Positions 1 through 7,650 of a DNA stretch of 43,698 nucleotides are shown piece by piece (the first letter of the stretch is position 1; each line of letters begins with the position of its first letter). Both the position numbers and the translations under genes were made by a program. The notes beneath the pieces were generated by a model. That model searched no databases, was not told the origin of the DNA, and was given only the letters and a program-made list of their open reading frames with translations. Source of the DNA: Christensenella sp. UBA1685 (GTDB lineage Bacteria > Bacillota > Clostridia > Christensenellales > CAG-138); assembly GCA_002320595.1 (NCBI GenBank), contig DCKB01000024.1:1-43698 (forward strand), written 5' to 3'.

Positions 1-72
1 CCAACATGTTTGACAATCCTACACATATTTCCCGGTTTTCTATTCATATCATACCAAATTGCTAAGGCAGCG

Positions 73-1110
73 TTACAGCAAATGCAGGAACAACCGTGCC
101 GTCAAAAAACCGATCAGCCCGCAGCCGGGGAATGTGCACAGCCAGGCGAAAAGCATTTCACGGGCAGTGTGCCAATGGACATGGCTTTCCGGGCTTGCTG
201 CGCCCACGCCGAGGATTGCCGCAGTCTTGGTGTGCGTTGTGCTTACCGGAACGCCAAAAACCGTTGGCAGCAGCAGGCAGAGCGAAGCCGCAAGGTCCGT
301 TGCAAAGCCCTGCCGGGGGGAAAGGCGCACCAGACCGTATCCCATTTTGCGGATGATGCGCCGCCCGCCCATCGCCGTGCCAAGCCCCATCGCCGCGCCC
401 GAAAGCAGCATCAGCCAAAGCGGCGGCCGAACGGACGTCACGCCGGTTTGCCCCATGGCAAAGGCGCGGCCCAGCAGCAAAACCCCAATGAACTTTTGCC
501 CATCCTGCGCGCCATGCAAAAACGCGGCGCCCGCCGCGGCAGCCCGCTGTGCCTGCCGAAAAAAGCCCTGCGGCGCATGGTGCAGAAGCAGCTTTGTCAG
601 CCACTGTGCAGCTGCGCCCAACGCGAAGCCCAACACTCCGGAGATGAAAAGCCCCCATACCACCTTCTGCCATTGCGCACCGTCCACACCGGAAAAATCC
701 CCCATAAGCGCTACGGCCGCTCCCGTTATTCCAGCAATGAGTGCGTGGCTTTCGCTCGTTGGGATGCCGAAACGCCATGCCCCTACCGCCCAGGTTACGA
801 TTGAAAACAGCGCCGCGCACAATGCGATGGCCGCAGCGCGCGCATCCGTACCGAACTCCGCCATATTGCAGATGGAGGCTGTGACTGCGGGGCACAGGCG
901 CGCCATCGCCAACACGCCCGCAAGGTTGCAAACGGCTGCCATTCCGATGGCTGCATTCATTTCCATCGCGCCCGTAGCGATGCAGGTAGCAATGGCATTC
1001 GGCGCATCCGTCCACCCGTTTACGAAAATCACCGCAAGCGTCAGCGCAGCCGTGACTGCAAACACGGGGTTCGTGGCCATCTGGTTCAAAAAATCAGAAA
1101 AAGTAAGCAT
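73..1110 (-). CDS. pit: PiT-family inorganic phosphate transporter
   Basis: Predicted 345-residue membrane permease that imports inorganic phosphate with a cation. The N-terminal part has the PiT signature around NGWTDAPNAIATCIATGAM (about residues 29-47), and a second PiT-like half appears near the C-terminus (GVPVSTTHTKTAAILGVG). Many hydrophobic segments lie between. The open frame continues 38 codons upstream, but the ATG at 1110 is preceded by AGGAGG eight bases away, so I use it. That ribosome site lies in the 3' arm of a hairpin (1115-1148). The DUF47 partner usual for this family is not upstream; the downstream side is outside the window. A polyphosphate polymerase gene 8 kb away could use the phosphate, which is inference. 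The family call is firm; the substrate is inferred from the family. Confidence 0.9.
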   Translation of the reverse strand: MLTFSDFLNQMATNPVFAVTAALTLAVIFVNGWTDAPNAIATCIATGAMEMNAAIGMAAVCNLAGVLAMARLCPAVTASICNMAEFGTDARAAAIALCAALFSIVTWAVGAWRFGIPTSESHALIAGITGAAVALMGDFSGVDGAQWQKVVWGLFISGVLGFALGAAAQWLTKLLLHHAPQGFFRQAQRAAAAGAAFLHGAQDGQKFIGVLLLGRAFAMGQTGVTSVRPPLWLMLLSGAAMGLGTAMGGRRIIRKMGYGLVRLSPRQGFATDLAASLCLLLPTVFGVPVSTTHTKTAAILGVGAASPESHVHWHTAREMLFAWLCTFPGCGLIGFLTARLFLHLL

Positions 1111-1114
1111 ACCG

Positions 1115-1148
1115 GCGCCCTCCTGTGTTTCCATACATAGGAAGGCGC
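1115..1148 (-). promoter_or_regulatory. Hairpin sequestering the phosphate transporter ribosome site
   Basis: On the minus strand GCGCCTTCCT pairs with AGGAGGGCGC over 10 bp (one G-U pair) around a 14-base loop. The 3' arm contains the AGGAGG that serves the ATG at 1110, so folding would hide the ribosome site. A near-identical copy lies at 4977-5010. It matches no riboswitch class I recognise. Confidence 0.6.
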
Positions 1149-1206
1149 GCGCGCATTTATGCCTGTTGTGCGCCATCGCCCGATTTTCCTGTGCAGCCTG
1201 CGGGAA

Positions 1207-1235
1207 CAAAACCGCCCCGCGCATCAGGCGCGGGG
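1207..1235 (-). terminator. Terminator after the Pro/Thr-repeat gene
   Basis: Minus-strand stem CCCCGCGC / GCGCGGGG with a 5-base loop (1215-1235), then CGGTTTTG. It lies 21 bases after the stop codon of the minus-strand gene ending at 1257 and separates it from the phosphate transporter. Confidence 0.7.
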
Positions 1236-1256
1236 TGGCAGCCGGCGTATGACAGG

Positions 1257-1958
1257 TTACAGGTCGTCGCCCGTAAAATCAGGATCCGGGGGCGGCACGG
1301 TAATGTCTTCCCCGTCTCCACCGGATGACGTCGGTTCCGGCGTTGGTTCCGGCTTCGGCGTGGATGGTGCAGGCGTTTCCGGACGCGGTGTGGATGGCCT
1401 CGGCGTGGATGGTACAGGCGTTTCCGGACGCGGCGTGGATGGCCTCGGCGTGGATGGCGCAGGCGTTTGCGGACGCGGCGTCGGTTTCACCGTGGGTTTG
1501 GCCGTGGGCTTCGCTGTCGGTTTAGTCGTTGGCTTTGCAGTGGGTTTGGCTGTTGGTTTCGCTGTTTCCTTCGGTTTTTCCGTGGGCTTCGGCGTCTCCT
1601 CCGGCTGCGGGGTTTCCGAAGACGCAGGCGTTCCGGAAGCCGCGGGGGTCTCAGCCGGCGCGGGCGTAGTCGTGGGCGTAAGTTCCGGCGTGGGCTCCGG
1701 CAGCGCGGCAAACAGTGCTTCCAATGAAGCGAGCGGCAGCCATGCGCCGCCTTCCGCCTCATATTCCACCATGCCCGCGTTGAAACGCACGGGCGGCAGG
1801 GCGTCGTTCGGATCGTCGTACACCGTGAGCTCAGCCGGCGTGTTGCCCGCCCCGGCGCCGCGCGTGCGCAGCGCAAAAATCAGCGCAACGATCAAAAGCG
1901 CAATCACGATTCCCATCACAAGTATAATCTGGTTATAGGTTTTCCGTTTTCTGATCAT
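1257..1958 (-). CDS. Membrane-anchored Pro/Thr-repeat protein of unknown function
   Basis: About 233 residues. A basic N-terminus (MIRKRK) and one hydrophobic segment (about residues 11-34) suggest a signal anchor with the rest outside the cell. A short globular stretch (about 40-80) is followed by a low-complexity tail rich in Pro, Thr and Lys: KPTAKPTT-type units, then a 15-residue unit PSTPRPSTPRPETPx, encoded by 45-bp tandem repeats at about 1357-1483. Such tails often span or bind the cell wall. I chose the ATG at 1958 because GGAAGGA lies seven bases upstream; an ATG at 1982 overlaps the stop of the SpoIID-type gene (ATGA) and is possible. The gene follows that one directly and is probably co-transcribed. 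I do not recognise a catalytic domain. Confidence 0.75.
   Translation of the reverse strand: MIRKRKTYNQIILVMGIVIALLIVALIFALRTRGAGAGNTPAELTVYDDPNDALPPVRFNAGMVEYEAEGGAWLPLASLEALFAALPEPTPELTPTTTPAPAETPAASGTPASSETPQPEETPKPTEKPKETAKPTAKPTAKPTTKPTAKPTAKPTVKPTPRPQTPAPSTPRPSTPRPETPVPSTPRPSTPRPETPAPSTPKPEPTPEPTSSGGDGEDITVPPPDPDFTGDDL
1357..1483 (-). repeat. 45-bp tandem repeat inside the Pro/Thr-rich gene
   Basis: About 2.8 copies of a 45-bp unit with only a few substitutions between copies, each encoding 15 residues of the Ser-Thr-Pro-Arg-rich tail. Near-identical in-frame units can change copy number by slippage or recombination without breaking the frame. Confidence 0.8.
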
Positions 1959-1978
1959 ATTCCCATCCTTCCGATGCT

Positions 1979-4783
1979 TCATCCCTGTCCGTTTTCCACA
2001 AGGCTGATGATGCGGTTCAGGAACATTCCCTCCTCCGAATCAGCCGTATAGTCTCCCCGGCCCATAATGTTCTTCGCTACGCGGTAAATGCTGCGCCGCA
2101 TGGGCGGGCCGTACAGCGTGAGCGTATCCGACCCGTTTGAAAGGAGAATGTAAGCGCGGAAGGGAAACTCCTCCGCCAGCCGGTCATCCGGAATGTCGGT
2201 CAGCACAGAGGCAAACCGCAGCCTTTCATCCACAATTTCAATCACCCGGTCGTTCAGCACGTCGTTTTCCGTCCAGTAAGCGCGGCCGGAAACGGTCAGC
2301 CCGCTGCCGCGCACAAACGGATAATACGGCTCCCGGGCCGCATCCGTAAACACAAGCGTGCCGTATTCCACAAGCTTGTATCCCGCGATGCCTTCGTTCA
2401 ACAGCGCCTTGCGCGTTGCCTTTGCAATGCCGCTCTTAAAACGGATGCCGCTGTTTCCGCGGATGCGCACGGAGAAGCCATGGTAGGAAAGCAGGTCGTC
2501 AAAGCCGCCGATGCGTTCTGCCACATATGCGCCCTCCGCCTCCGCAAGCGTGAGCCTCCATACCGCCATGCCCACGGGGACGGTTCCGTCATACCGATAG
2601 AGCACCGCATTGGTTGCCGCTTTGGTATATGCTTTCGCAACCAGCATGCCGTCGCGCAGCGTTCCGCTGTGCTGCACGCCGTCGATCCACAACGTTGTAT
2701 CGGCATAGCCCTCCGGCACCGGCACGCGCACGCTGTATGCCGGGAGCGCCGCTTCCTCTCCGGCGGCAGCAGGCGTAAGCAGCCGTGCATATTTGCAGAA
2801 TACGTAGCCGGGCTGCCCGTTATACATGATTTTATGCCAGCCGGTCTTTTCATTTGCCTGCACGAGCGGGTAAACCTCGTTGAGGTATGCCCGTCCAAGG
2901 CTATCGTATTGTGTCCCCGGCCCTTTGCGCACCTGGCAATAGTTGTTCAGATTGATGATGTGCACCTTGGTGTAAGCGGGCGCTTCGCATGCTGCATTCT
3001 TAATGTAGCCCGCATCTTCGCCGTAGGCGATCTTTGTAAACGTATCGTTTGCCGCAAGCACCTCCACGCATTCCCCTGCACGGAGTACGCCGCGCACGAT
3101 GGAGGTTTCATTTGCGCGCGCGTAAACATAAGCGTCATGCGACAGCACGCAGTAATTCCTGGCGCATGCGCTCGCTGCAGGCAGCTCGGCCAGTGTGTCC
3201 GGCGCGGTAATGCCGCTATGCTCCATCAGTTGACAGCCTTTAAAATAAAACCCAAGGATCGCGTTGCACGCCCAATTGTGGGTTTTCGCCATTTCGATCG
3301 CGCCGACCTGGCTCAGGCCAACGCCGTGGCCGTAACGCGCATGGCGGATGATGTAGTTTGCCCCGGTTGCATCCTCCAGCAGCCAGTATTTCCCCAGTTC
3401 GCTGTTTTTGAAAAAGCCGTAGGGCTTGCCGCTTGCCGGGTTAACGTACAGGTCGGTATCCGCAATGTGTGCCGTCTCCTCAAAGGGCACATCCGCCGGA
3501 CGGTCTGTCCCGTTTGCAAGCACCGTGCCGGTAAAGGTTACATCGATGCCGCAGAAGTGGGAGCATAAGGGCTCCTGCTGATGGTGCCGCCTGCACGCAT
3601 CGCTTGCGCAAATGTTGTTCACAGCCATTTTGATGCCGGAAACGCGAAGCTCCGCCGCCGTTAAGGCCGGGTACTCCGTAAGCGCAGGCAGCAGCGCGTT
3701 GTTCACAAGCGCCTGCACCGCCGCTTCCTCCCCCGCGGGCTGTTTGGGGATTGTTACCGTTTCAAGATAAGGGTTTCTGCCGGAATTGTAAGAATGCGTG
3801 CTCGCGTAAGCGAGGTCGTACGGGTCTATCTTCACGGTGTCAGGGCCGGAATCGTTCTCGTTCGTCCACTGGTTGTTGGCGGCTTCCGTATAGCCGCCGT
3901 TGCTGGCGGAAAAATATGCCTTAATGGGCGAACCGTTGTAAAAAAGCACCTGTCCTGCCGTCGCCTGCACCGCTTGCGGGGTGTTTGGCGCGTTGGAGGG
4001 GATGCCGCGGTAAACCTGGCTGCGGCTCGTATCGTAAACGTCGAAGATGTTTGTGGAGCGGATGCTGCGCACAGCGTAGTTGCGCGCAACGATCGCCTGC
4101 GCCTTGAGCGCTTCCTCCGGCGCATCGTCGCCGATTTCAAAGGGCAGTACGCCGACGAGATAATCCTCAATGTAGACGCGGTTTACAAGGAAAAGTCCCG
4201 TTGCAGCCCGTTCAATACCATCCTCCGCTTCCGCATACCAGCAGTTGAGTTCGCCGAGGTAGCAGTTATCCGTTCCGTTTACATCATAAACCTTGAAGTA
4301 GTTTTTCCCTTCGCCTTCAGCCGGGGCATATTCTTTGAAATAGAACGCCGCCGCGCTGTAAAGCAGCTCGCCCCCGGCGCTTCGCACCTCAAGCATACCC
4401 TCCGCCGTGTTGGCGCTCAGGAAATAGTCCGTTTCAGGCGCAATGCGGAAGATTGGGTTGTCCGCGGCATCACACAGGGCATAGCTCCCGTGGAAGTTGA
4501 CCGCGGCAGCAGAATGATCCGTTGTGAGCATCACGCGGACATAGCGATAATCCAGCCCGCGACGCAGTGAAAATGGCGAAATAGCGTATGCCGTATCCTC
4601 CGAATAGCGGTGCGCCTCCTCCGGCCGCACACCATCTTCTCCTAAGTGCGCAAACGGATCATAAACGGCATCGTCTCCCCCATCCTCAGCCTGCGTCCCC
4701 CACTTGGCAAATGTGGCTGCGGGGCTTGCCCATGCCGACAAAACCAACAGGCAGATCAGGAATGCGCAAATATATCGTTTCAT
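1979..4783 (-). CDS. Large SpoIID/LytB-domain cell-wall protein with an SH3 domain
   Basis: 934 residues, much longer than classical SpoIID (about 340). A signal peptide covers about residues 1-20. The SpoIID domain starts near residue 200 (YIEDYLVGVLPFEIG...EEALKAQAIVARNYA, with a Glu where SpoIID lytic transglycosylases have their catalytic one) and ends with GHGVGLSQVGA near 485. A bacterial SH3 domain follows at about 620-675 (CQVRKGPGTQYDSLG...PGYVF), with a weaker SH3-like stretch before it. The last 250 residues form a region I cannot name. The expected role is cleavage of denuded glycan strands at the surface or in spore engulfment. The ATG lies 11 bases after a TATAAT and lacks a Shine-Dalgarno site. 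The next gene starts in an ATGA overlap. A sporulation role is not proven, since LytB-type relatives act in vegetative cells. Confidence 0.85.
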   Translation of the reverse strand: MKRYICAFLICLLVLSAWASPAATFAKWGTQAEDGGDDAVYDPFAHLGEDGVRPEEAHRYSEDTAYAISPFSLRRGLDYRYVRVMLTTDHSAAAVNFHGSYALCDAADNPIFRIAPETDYFLSANTAEGMLEVRSAGGELLYSAAAFYFKEYAPAEGEGKNYFKVYDVNGTDNCYLGELNCWYAEAEDGIERAATGLFLVNRVYIEDYLVGVLPFEIGDDAPEEALKAQAIVARNYAVRSIRSTNIFDVYDTSRSQVYRGIPSNAPNTPQAVQATAGQVLFYNGSPIKAYFSASNGGYTEAANNQWTNENDSGPDTVKIDPYDLAYASTHSYNSGRNPYLETVTIPKQPAGEEAAVQALVNNALLPALTEYPALTAAELRVSGIKMAVNNICASDACRRHHQQEPLCSHFCGIDVTFTGTVLANGTDRPADVPFEETAHIADTDLYVNPASGKPYGFFKNSELGKYWLLEDATGANYIIRHARYGHGVGLSQVGAIEMAKTHNWACNAILGFYFKGCQLMEHSGITAPDTLAELPAASACARNYCVLSHDAYVYARANETSIVRGVLRAGECVEVLAANDTFTKIAYGEDAGYIKNAACEAPAYTKVHIINLNNYCQVRKGPGTQYDSLGRAYLNEVYPLVQANEKTGWHKIMYNGQPGYVFCKYARLLTPAAAGEEAALPAYSVRVPVPEGYADTTLWIDGVQHSGTLRDGMLVAKAYTKAATNAVLYRYDGTVPVGMAVWRLTLAEAEGAYVAERIGGFDDLLSYHGFSVRIRGNSGIRFKSGIAKATRKALLNEGIAGYKLVEYGTLVFTDAAREPYYPFVRGSGLTVSGRAYWTENDVLNDRVIEIVDERLRFASVLTDIPDDRLAEEFPFRAYILLSNGSDTLTLYGPPMRRSIYRVAKNIMGRGDYTADSEEGMFLNRIISLVENGQG

Positions 4784-4794
4784 ATCGTAAGAGT

Positions 4795-4800
4795 ATTATA
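4795..4800 (-). promoter_or_regulatory. Putative -10 box immediately before the SpoIID-type gene
   Basis: TATAAT on the minus strand ends 11 bases before the ATG at 4783, which would leave a leader of only about five bases and no ribosome site. No convincing -35 is seen at 16-18 bp, so the promoter may be sigma-factor-specific (CATATAATA resembles a sigma-E -10) or the match may be chance. Confidence 0.35.
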
Positions 4801-4859
4801 TGTTTCTTATAATTACAAGACTTTTCCACTGAAAAAAATATCGTTTACACTTTGTTAAC

Positions 4860-5010
4860 TTTTTGGCACCGTCGGTTGACGGGGGAACGCACGGGAATTT
4901 GATGTCCCGCAGCAGGCCACTTTCCGCACGGTGCCCATGGCAACCCGGCCAAATTCCGGAAAAAGCAAGCACAACGGCGCCCTCCTGTGTTTCCATGCAT
5001 AGGAAGGCGC
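4860..5010 (-). pseudogene. Orphan copy of the phosphate transporter leader and decayed 5' end
   Basis: The minus strand from 5010 repeats the transporter leader: the same GCGCCTTCCT / AGGAGGGCGC hairpin (4977-5010), the same loop apart from one base, the same AGGAGG, and then codons that mirror MLTFS as VLAFS (GTG in place of ATG). Similarity fades over the next 40-50 bases and the frame leads nowhere. This looks like the relic of a duplicated transporter gene, or a mobile or conserved leader kept for its structure. It sits directly after the NlpC/P60 stop and could also act as that gene's terminator. Confidence 0.5.
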
Positions 5011-5019
5011 GCGCATTCG

Positions 5020-5673
5020 TTACCCCGCAAGCACGCCGGTAAAGCGGCGGATCGCAGTTAAATCCATGTATTTCAGTTCCGTAATTTTCACACGGTCGCC
5101 CGGCTTTGGGGAATGGATAAATTTCCCACCGCCCAGATAAATGCCAACATGGCTTACCGGTGAATTGAAGCATACGAGGTCGCCGGGGCGCAACTGGCTA
5201 TACGGAACTGCCACGCCCGCACTGGCCTGGTCGCGGCTCACGCGCGGGATACTGATCCCCGCCCGGGCGAATACATATTGCGTAAACCCCGAACAGTCAA
5301 ACCCCGTTTGCGGAGAGGTTCCGCCCGACTGGTAGGCAAGCCCCAAATACGACTTTGCCGTATCCAGAATTTGATTGAGCAGCAGCACTTCCTTTGTGAG
5401 TTTCGCCCGCGTTTGTGCGCCTACGATACCATCCGCAGCAAGGCCGTTTCGGCTCTGATAACGGCGTACCGCGGCCTCCGTTTTCGCGCCGAAGATGCCG
5501 TCCGCCACATCGTTTAAATAACCAAGATAAATCAGGTTGCCCTGCAATTGTTTCACATCCGCGCCGCGGCTGCCGCGCCGGAGAAGCGGCGATGCAGCAT
5601 ATGCCGTACCCATAAGCAGGGTCAACGCAAGTGCAAGGCACAGAAGCGTCAAAGCGCGTTTTGTTCGTTTCAT
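5020..5673 (-). CDS. NlpC/P60 cell-wall endopeptidase with peptidoglycan-binding domain
   Basis: 217 residues and secreted: signal peptide MKRTKRALTLLCLALALTLL..AYAA. A PG_binding_1 domain covers about residues 30-88 (LRRGSRGADVKQLQGNLIYLGY, DGIFGAKTEAAVRRYQ, DGIVGAQT). The NlpC/P60 catalytic domain covers about 97-215: nucleophile Cys in FDCSGFTQYVF, His in SHVGIYLG and a third polar residue in KFIHSPKPG. Such enzymes cleave gamma-D-Glu-diaminopimelate bonds in stem peptides. The ATG at 5673 follows GAAAGGAG. It stands 236 bp upstream of the SpoIID-type gene on the same strand, has its own extended -10 promoter, and fits a cell-wall remodelling cluster. Confidence 0.92.
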   Translation of the reverse strand: MKRTKRALTLLCLALALTLLMGTAYAASPLLRRGSRGADVKQLQGNLIYLGYLNDVADGIFGAKTEAAVRRYQSRNGLAADGIVGAQTRAKLTKEVLLLNQILDTAKSYLGLAYQSGGTSPQTGFDCSGFTQYVFARAGISIPRVSRDQASAGVAVPYSQLRPGDLVCFNSPVSHVGIYLGGGKFIHSPKPGDRVKITELKYMDLTAIRRFTGVLAG

Positions 5674-5702
5674 TCGTGTTTCTCCTTTCAAGCGTTTTCG
5701 GC

Positions 5703-5734
5703 ATTATAGCACAAGCTCCGGGCTTTTGCGTCAA
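5703..5734 (-). promoter_or_regulatory. Extended -10 promoter for the NlpC/P60 gene
   Basis: Minus strand: TGC-TATAAT (TATAAT at 5703-5708) with TTGACG at 5729-5734. The 20-bp spacer is long, so the TGn extension probably carries the promoter. The start codon lies about 30 bases downstream. Confidence 0.6.
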
Positions 5735-5816
5735 TTTCTTTTGTTTATTTACGCATTCGTTACATCATTGGAAATGTTTTCTTACTTCAAGTTCGCATGG
5801 TTTTTCAAGCTTGCAT

Positions 5817-5848
5817 GTGAAAGGGCCGGAATGTTCCGGGCCTTTCAC
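5817..5848. terminator. Long hairpin after the CotH gene
   Basis: GTGAAAGGGCCGGAA pairs with TTCCGGGCCTTTCAC (15 bp, one mismatch, 2-base loop) 35 bases after the CotH stop at 5884. It has no long T-run on the minus strand, so termination is likely but not certain. Confidence 0.5.
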
Positions 5849-5883
5849 CTTTTCAGCATTCAAACCTGAGAAATCAGCCAATG

Positions 5884-7650
5884 TTATGTTGCGGGGGCTT
5901 GCTGTGCCGGGCGCTTCTGCGCTTCCACTCCGGGGCCTTCGCCGTTTCCGGCAAAGCCGCCCTGCCCGCGTCCGCCGCCATTCTGCCCACCCCATTGGCT
6001 GCCCATGTCGCTCATGGAAAGGCTTTCTGCACCGACGAGCGCATCAGGCTGCGCCGCCTGCCCCTCCTCCGTTGCGGGAATGCTGCCGTCAAGCTGGCCG
6101 CGCAGGCTCTCGCCGCGCAGCGCCACAAAGGTTTCTAGCGCCTCAACTGCTGCTGCAAATTCGTCAAAGGTATAAAATGCGGTGGCGTCTTCCTGCACAT
6201 AAGGCGCAATCAAAGCAGCGACATCCTCAATGGTCTTCATGAGAATGCCCGGCTCAAGCCATTCTCCCACGATCTGCGCAATGTAGCTGTGGTAGAGTGC
6301 AAGGCCTTCGTCATCCGCAAGGAGCGCGCCGATCATCGGCCGGTCTTCAAGCGCAGTGCCGGAAACCGGTGTGTCAATCGGGAAATTCACAGCGCTTTCC
6401 GCATCGTTTGGCCCAAACCCGCCGAAGGCCAGGTTGTAATCCCAGGGAAGCATGGAAAGGATGCCGTCCTTCTCCAGCAGATAGTAGTTGTGCTTAAAGG
6501 AACCCGTGTAATGGTCAAGGTTCACCAGCACGGTGTTGACCGCAAAATACCGGGCGACTTCGTCCATGTCGATGGCTTCCTCCAGCTTGCCTTCCTGAAG
6601 GTTTTTCAGCGCCGCCACAACACGCCTGTGCGCTGCGTTGCTTTCATCCCCAAGCACCTGTGCGTCAAAGATGTCCGGATAGCTTTCGAGCGCATCATCC
6701 GCATAAACAAGGTCGCTGCCGCCGCCCGTTGTGCTCATGCCGCCCGGGATTTCTCCCGCGCCTGCGCCCGGCGCCTGCTGCATACCGCCGGGTTTGTCGG
6801 GCCGTTCGGCCGCGCCGCCGTTCTCAGCCCCGGAAGCTCCAAAGTTGCCGGACGCCTGCATGCCGTCCGGGCCTCCTCCCTGCGTTCCCGCACCATCCGG
6901 CGTCTCCATCCCTTCCGGCAGCTCCATTTCTTCCGGCAGCTCCGCATTTCCGCCAAACCGCTCCGCAGCACCGCTGAAGTCAAAGCCGCCCATGCCGCCC
7001 CCAAAGTTGCCGCCGCGGCCCATATCATCGCCCTCGGGCTTATATAAATTTACATTCGTCACGCCATAATTGCGCAGCGCAAAGCTTTCTTCAATGCACT
7101 CCACCGCAAGGTACAGCCCCCAGGGCTCGCCGTTTACGGTGATATTTGCGAATGCACAAAGCGGCGTTGCAATGCCGAGGGAGCGGAACATTTCGTAAGA
7201 AAGGTATTCCTTCATGTAGGTTGCATCCGCATAGCAATCGTTCAGAGCGAGTTTATCAAGGCCATACAGCGAGCGCGAGGAATCGTAGTGATCAAATTCC
7301 ACCTTGAAGCTGTAACGCTCCGAATCGCTGGAAAACACGGAAGAAAGGCTAGAATTCCCCTTGCAGCGGATTCCCGCCGTGGAAACGGTGTAACCATCCA
7401 CAGTAACATCACAGGCGAAATACTCCTCCGCAGTGGCGTTGGCAAGCATGGTTTCCCAATCGCTTTCTTTCACGGAGATCTCAACTGAAAGTACGCCTCC
7501 CGTGCCAAATACCTTTTCTTCATACGCTTCCGCGACGGCGCTGCTTTGGCCGCCGAGCAGCTGCGGAAACGCCATCAGGCACGCGGTGAGCGCCACGGCG
7601 GCTACAAGCGCCGCCGCAACCGCTGCATTGAATGCCTTTGATGATTTCAT
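5884..7650 (-). CDS. cotH: CotH-family protein kinase-like protein
   Basis: 588 residues. The N-terminal hydrophobic segment (about 8-33) is a signal or anchor. CotH family motifs are present: IRCKGNSSL, SFKVEFDHYD, LDKLALNDCYADATYMKEYLSYEMFRSLG (about 132-160), GLYLAVECIEESF and LPWDYNLAFGGFG (about 403), the Asp-containing motif of the atypical CotH kinase fold. A Gly/Met/Glu/Pro-rich low-complexity insert covers about 205-310, and another Gly/Gln-rich tail follows residue 550. CotH proteins can phosphorylate proteins; here the gene is third in a VTC-DUF4956-CotH set, an association widespread in bacteria whose joint role is not settled. The start overlaps the DUF4956 stop (ATGA), so translation is probably coupled. 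Assignment as a spore-coat kinase would be over-reading. Confidence 0.88.
   Translation of the reverse strand: MKSSKAFNAAVAAALVAAVALTACLMAFPQLLGGQSSAVAEAYEEKVFGTGGVLSVEISVKESDWETMLANATAEEYFACDVTVDGYTVSTAGIRCKGNSSLSSVFSSDSERYSFKVEFDHYDSSRSLYGLDKLALNDCYADATYMKEYLSYEMFRSLGIATPLCAFANITVNGEPWGLYLAVECIEESFALRNYGVTNVNLYKPEGDDMGRGGNFGGGMGGFDFSGAAERFGGNAELPEEMELPEGMETPDGAGTQGGGPDGMQASGNFGASGAENGGAAERPDKPGGMQQAPGAGAGEIPGGMSTTGGGSDLVYADDALESYPDIFDAQVLGDESNAAHRRVVAALKNLQEGKLEEAIDMDEVARYFAVNTVLVNLDHYTGSFKHNYYLLEKDGILSMLPWDYNLAFGGFGPNDAESAVNFPIDTPVSGTALEDRPMIGALLADDEGLALYHSYIAQIVGEWLEPGILMKTIEDVAALIAPYVQEDATAFYTFDEFAAAVEALETFVALRGESLRGQLDGSIPATEEGQAAQPDALVGAESLSMSDMGSQWGGQNGGGRGQGGFAGNGEGPGVEAQKRPAQQAPAT

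Noticed and set aside
59..1252. 397-residue plus-strand ORF opposite the phosphate transporter
   Set aside because: It is the complementary shadow of a clear PiT gene; its residue content (Ala/Pro/Arg/Ser-rich) has no domain and no ribosome site.
1159..1938. 259-residue Gly/Val-rich plus-strand ORF that looks like a repeat protein
   Set aside because: It is the antisense reading of the Pro/Thr tandem repeats; the minus frame has a signal anchor and operon context, this one does not.
4784..5019. Possible c-di-AMP (ydaO-type) riboswitch between two cell-wall genes
   Set aside because: That class often precedes cell-wall hydrolases, but its conserved blocks are not present; the only structure is the copied transporter leader.
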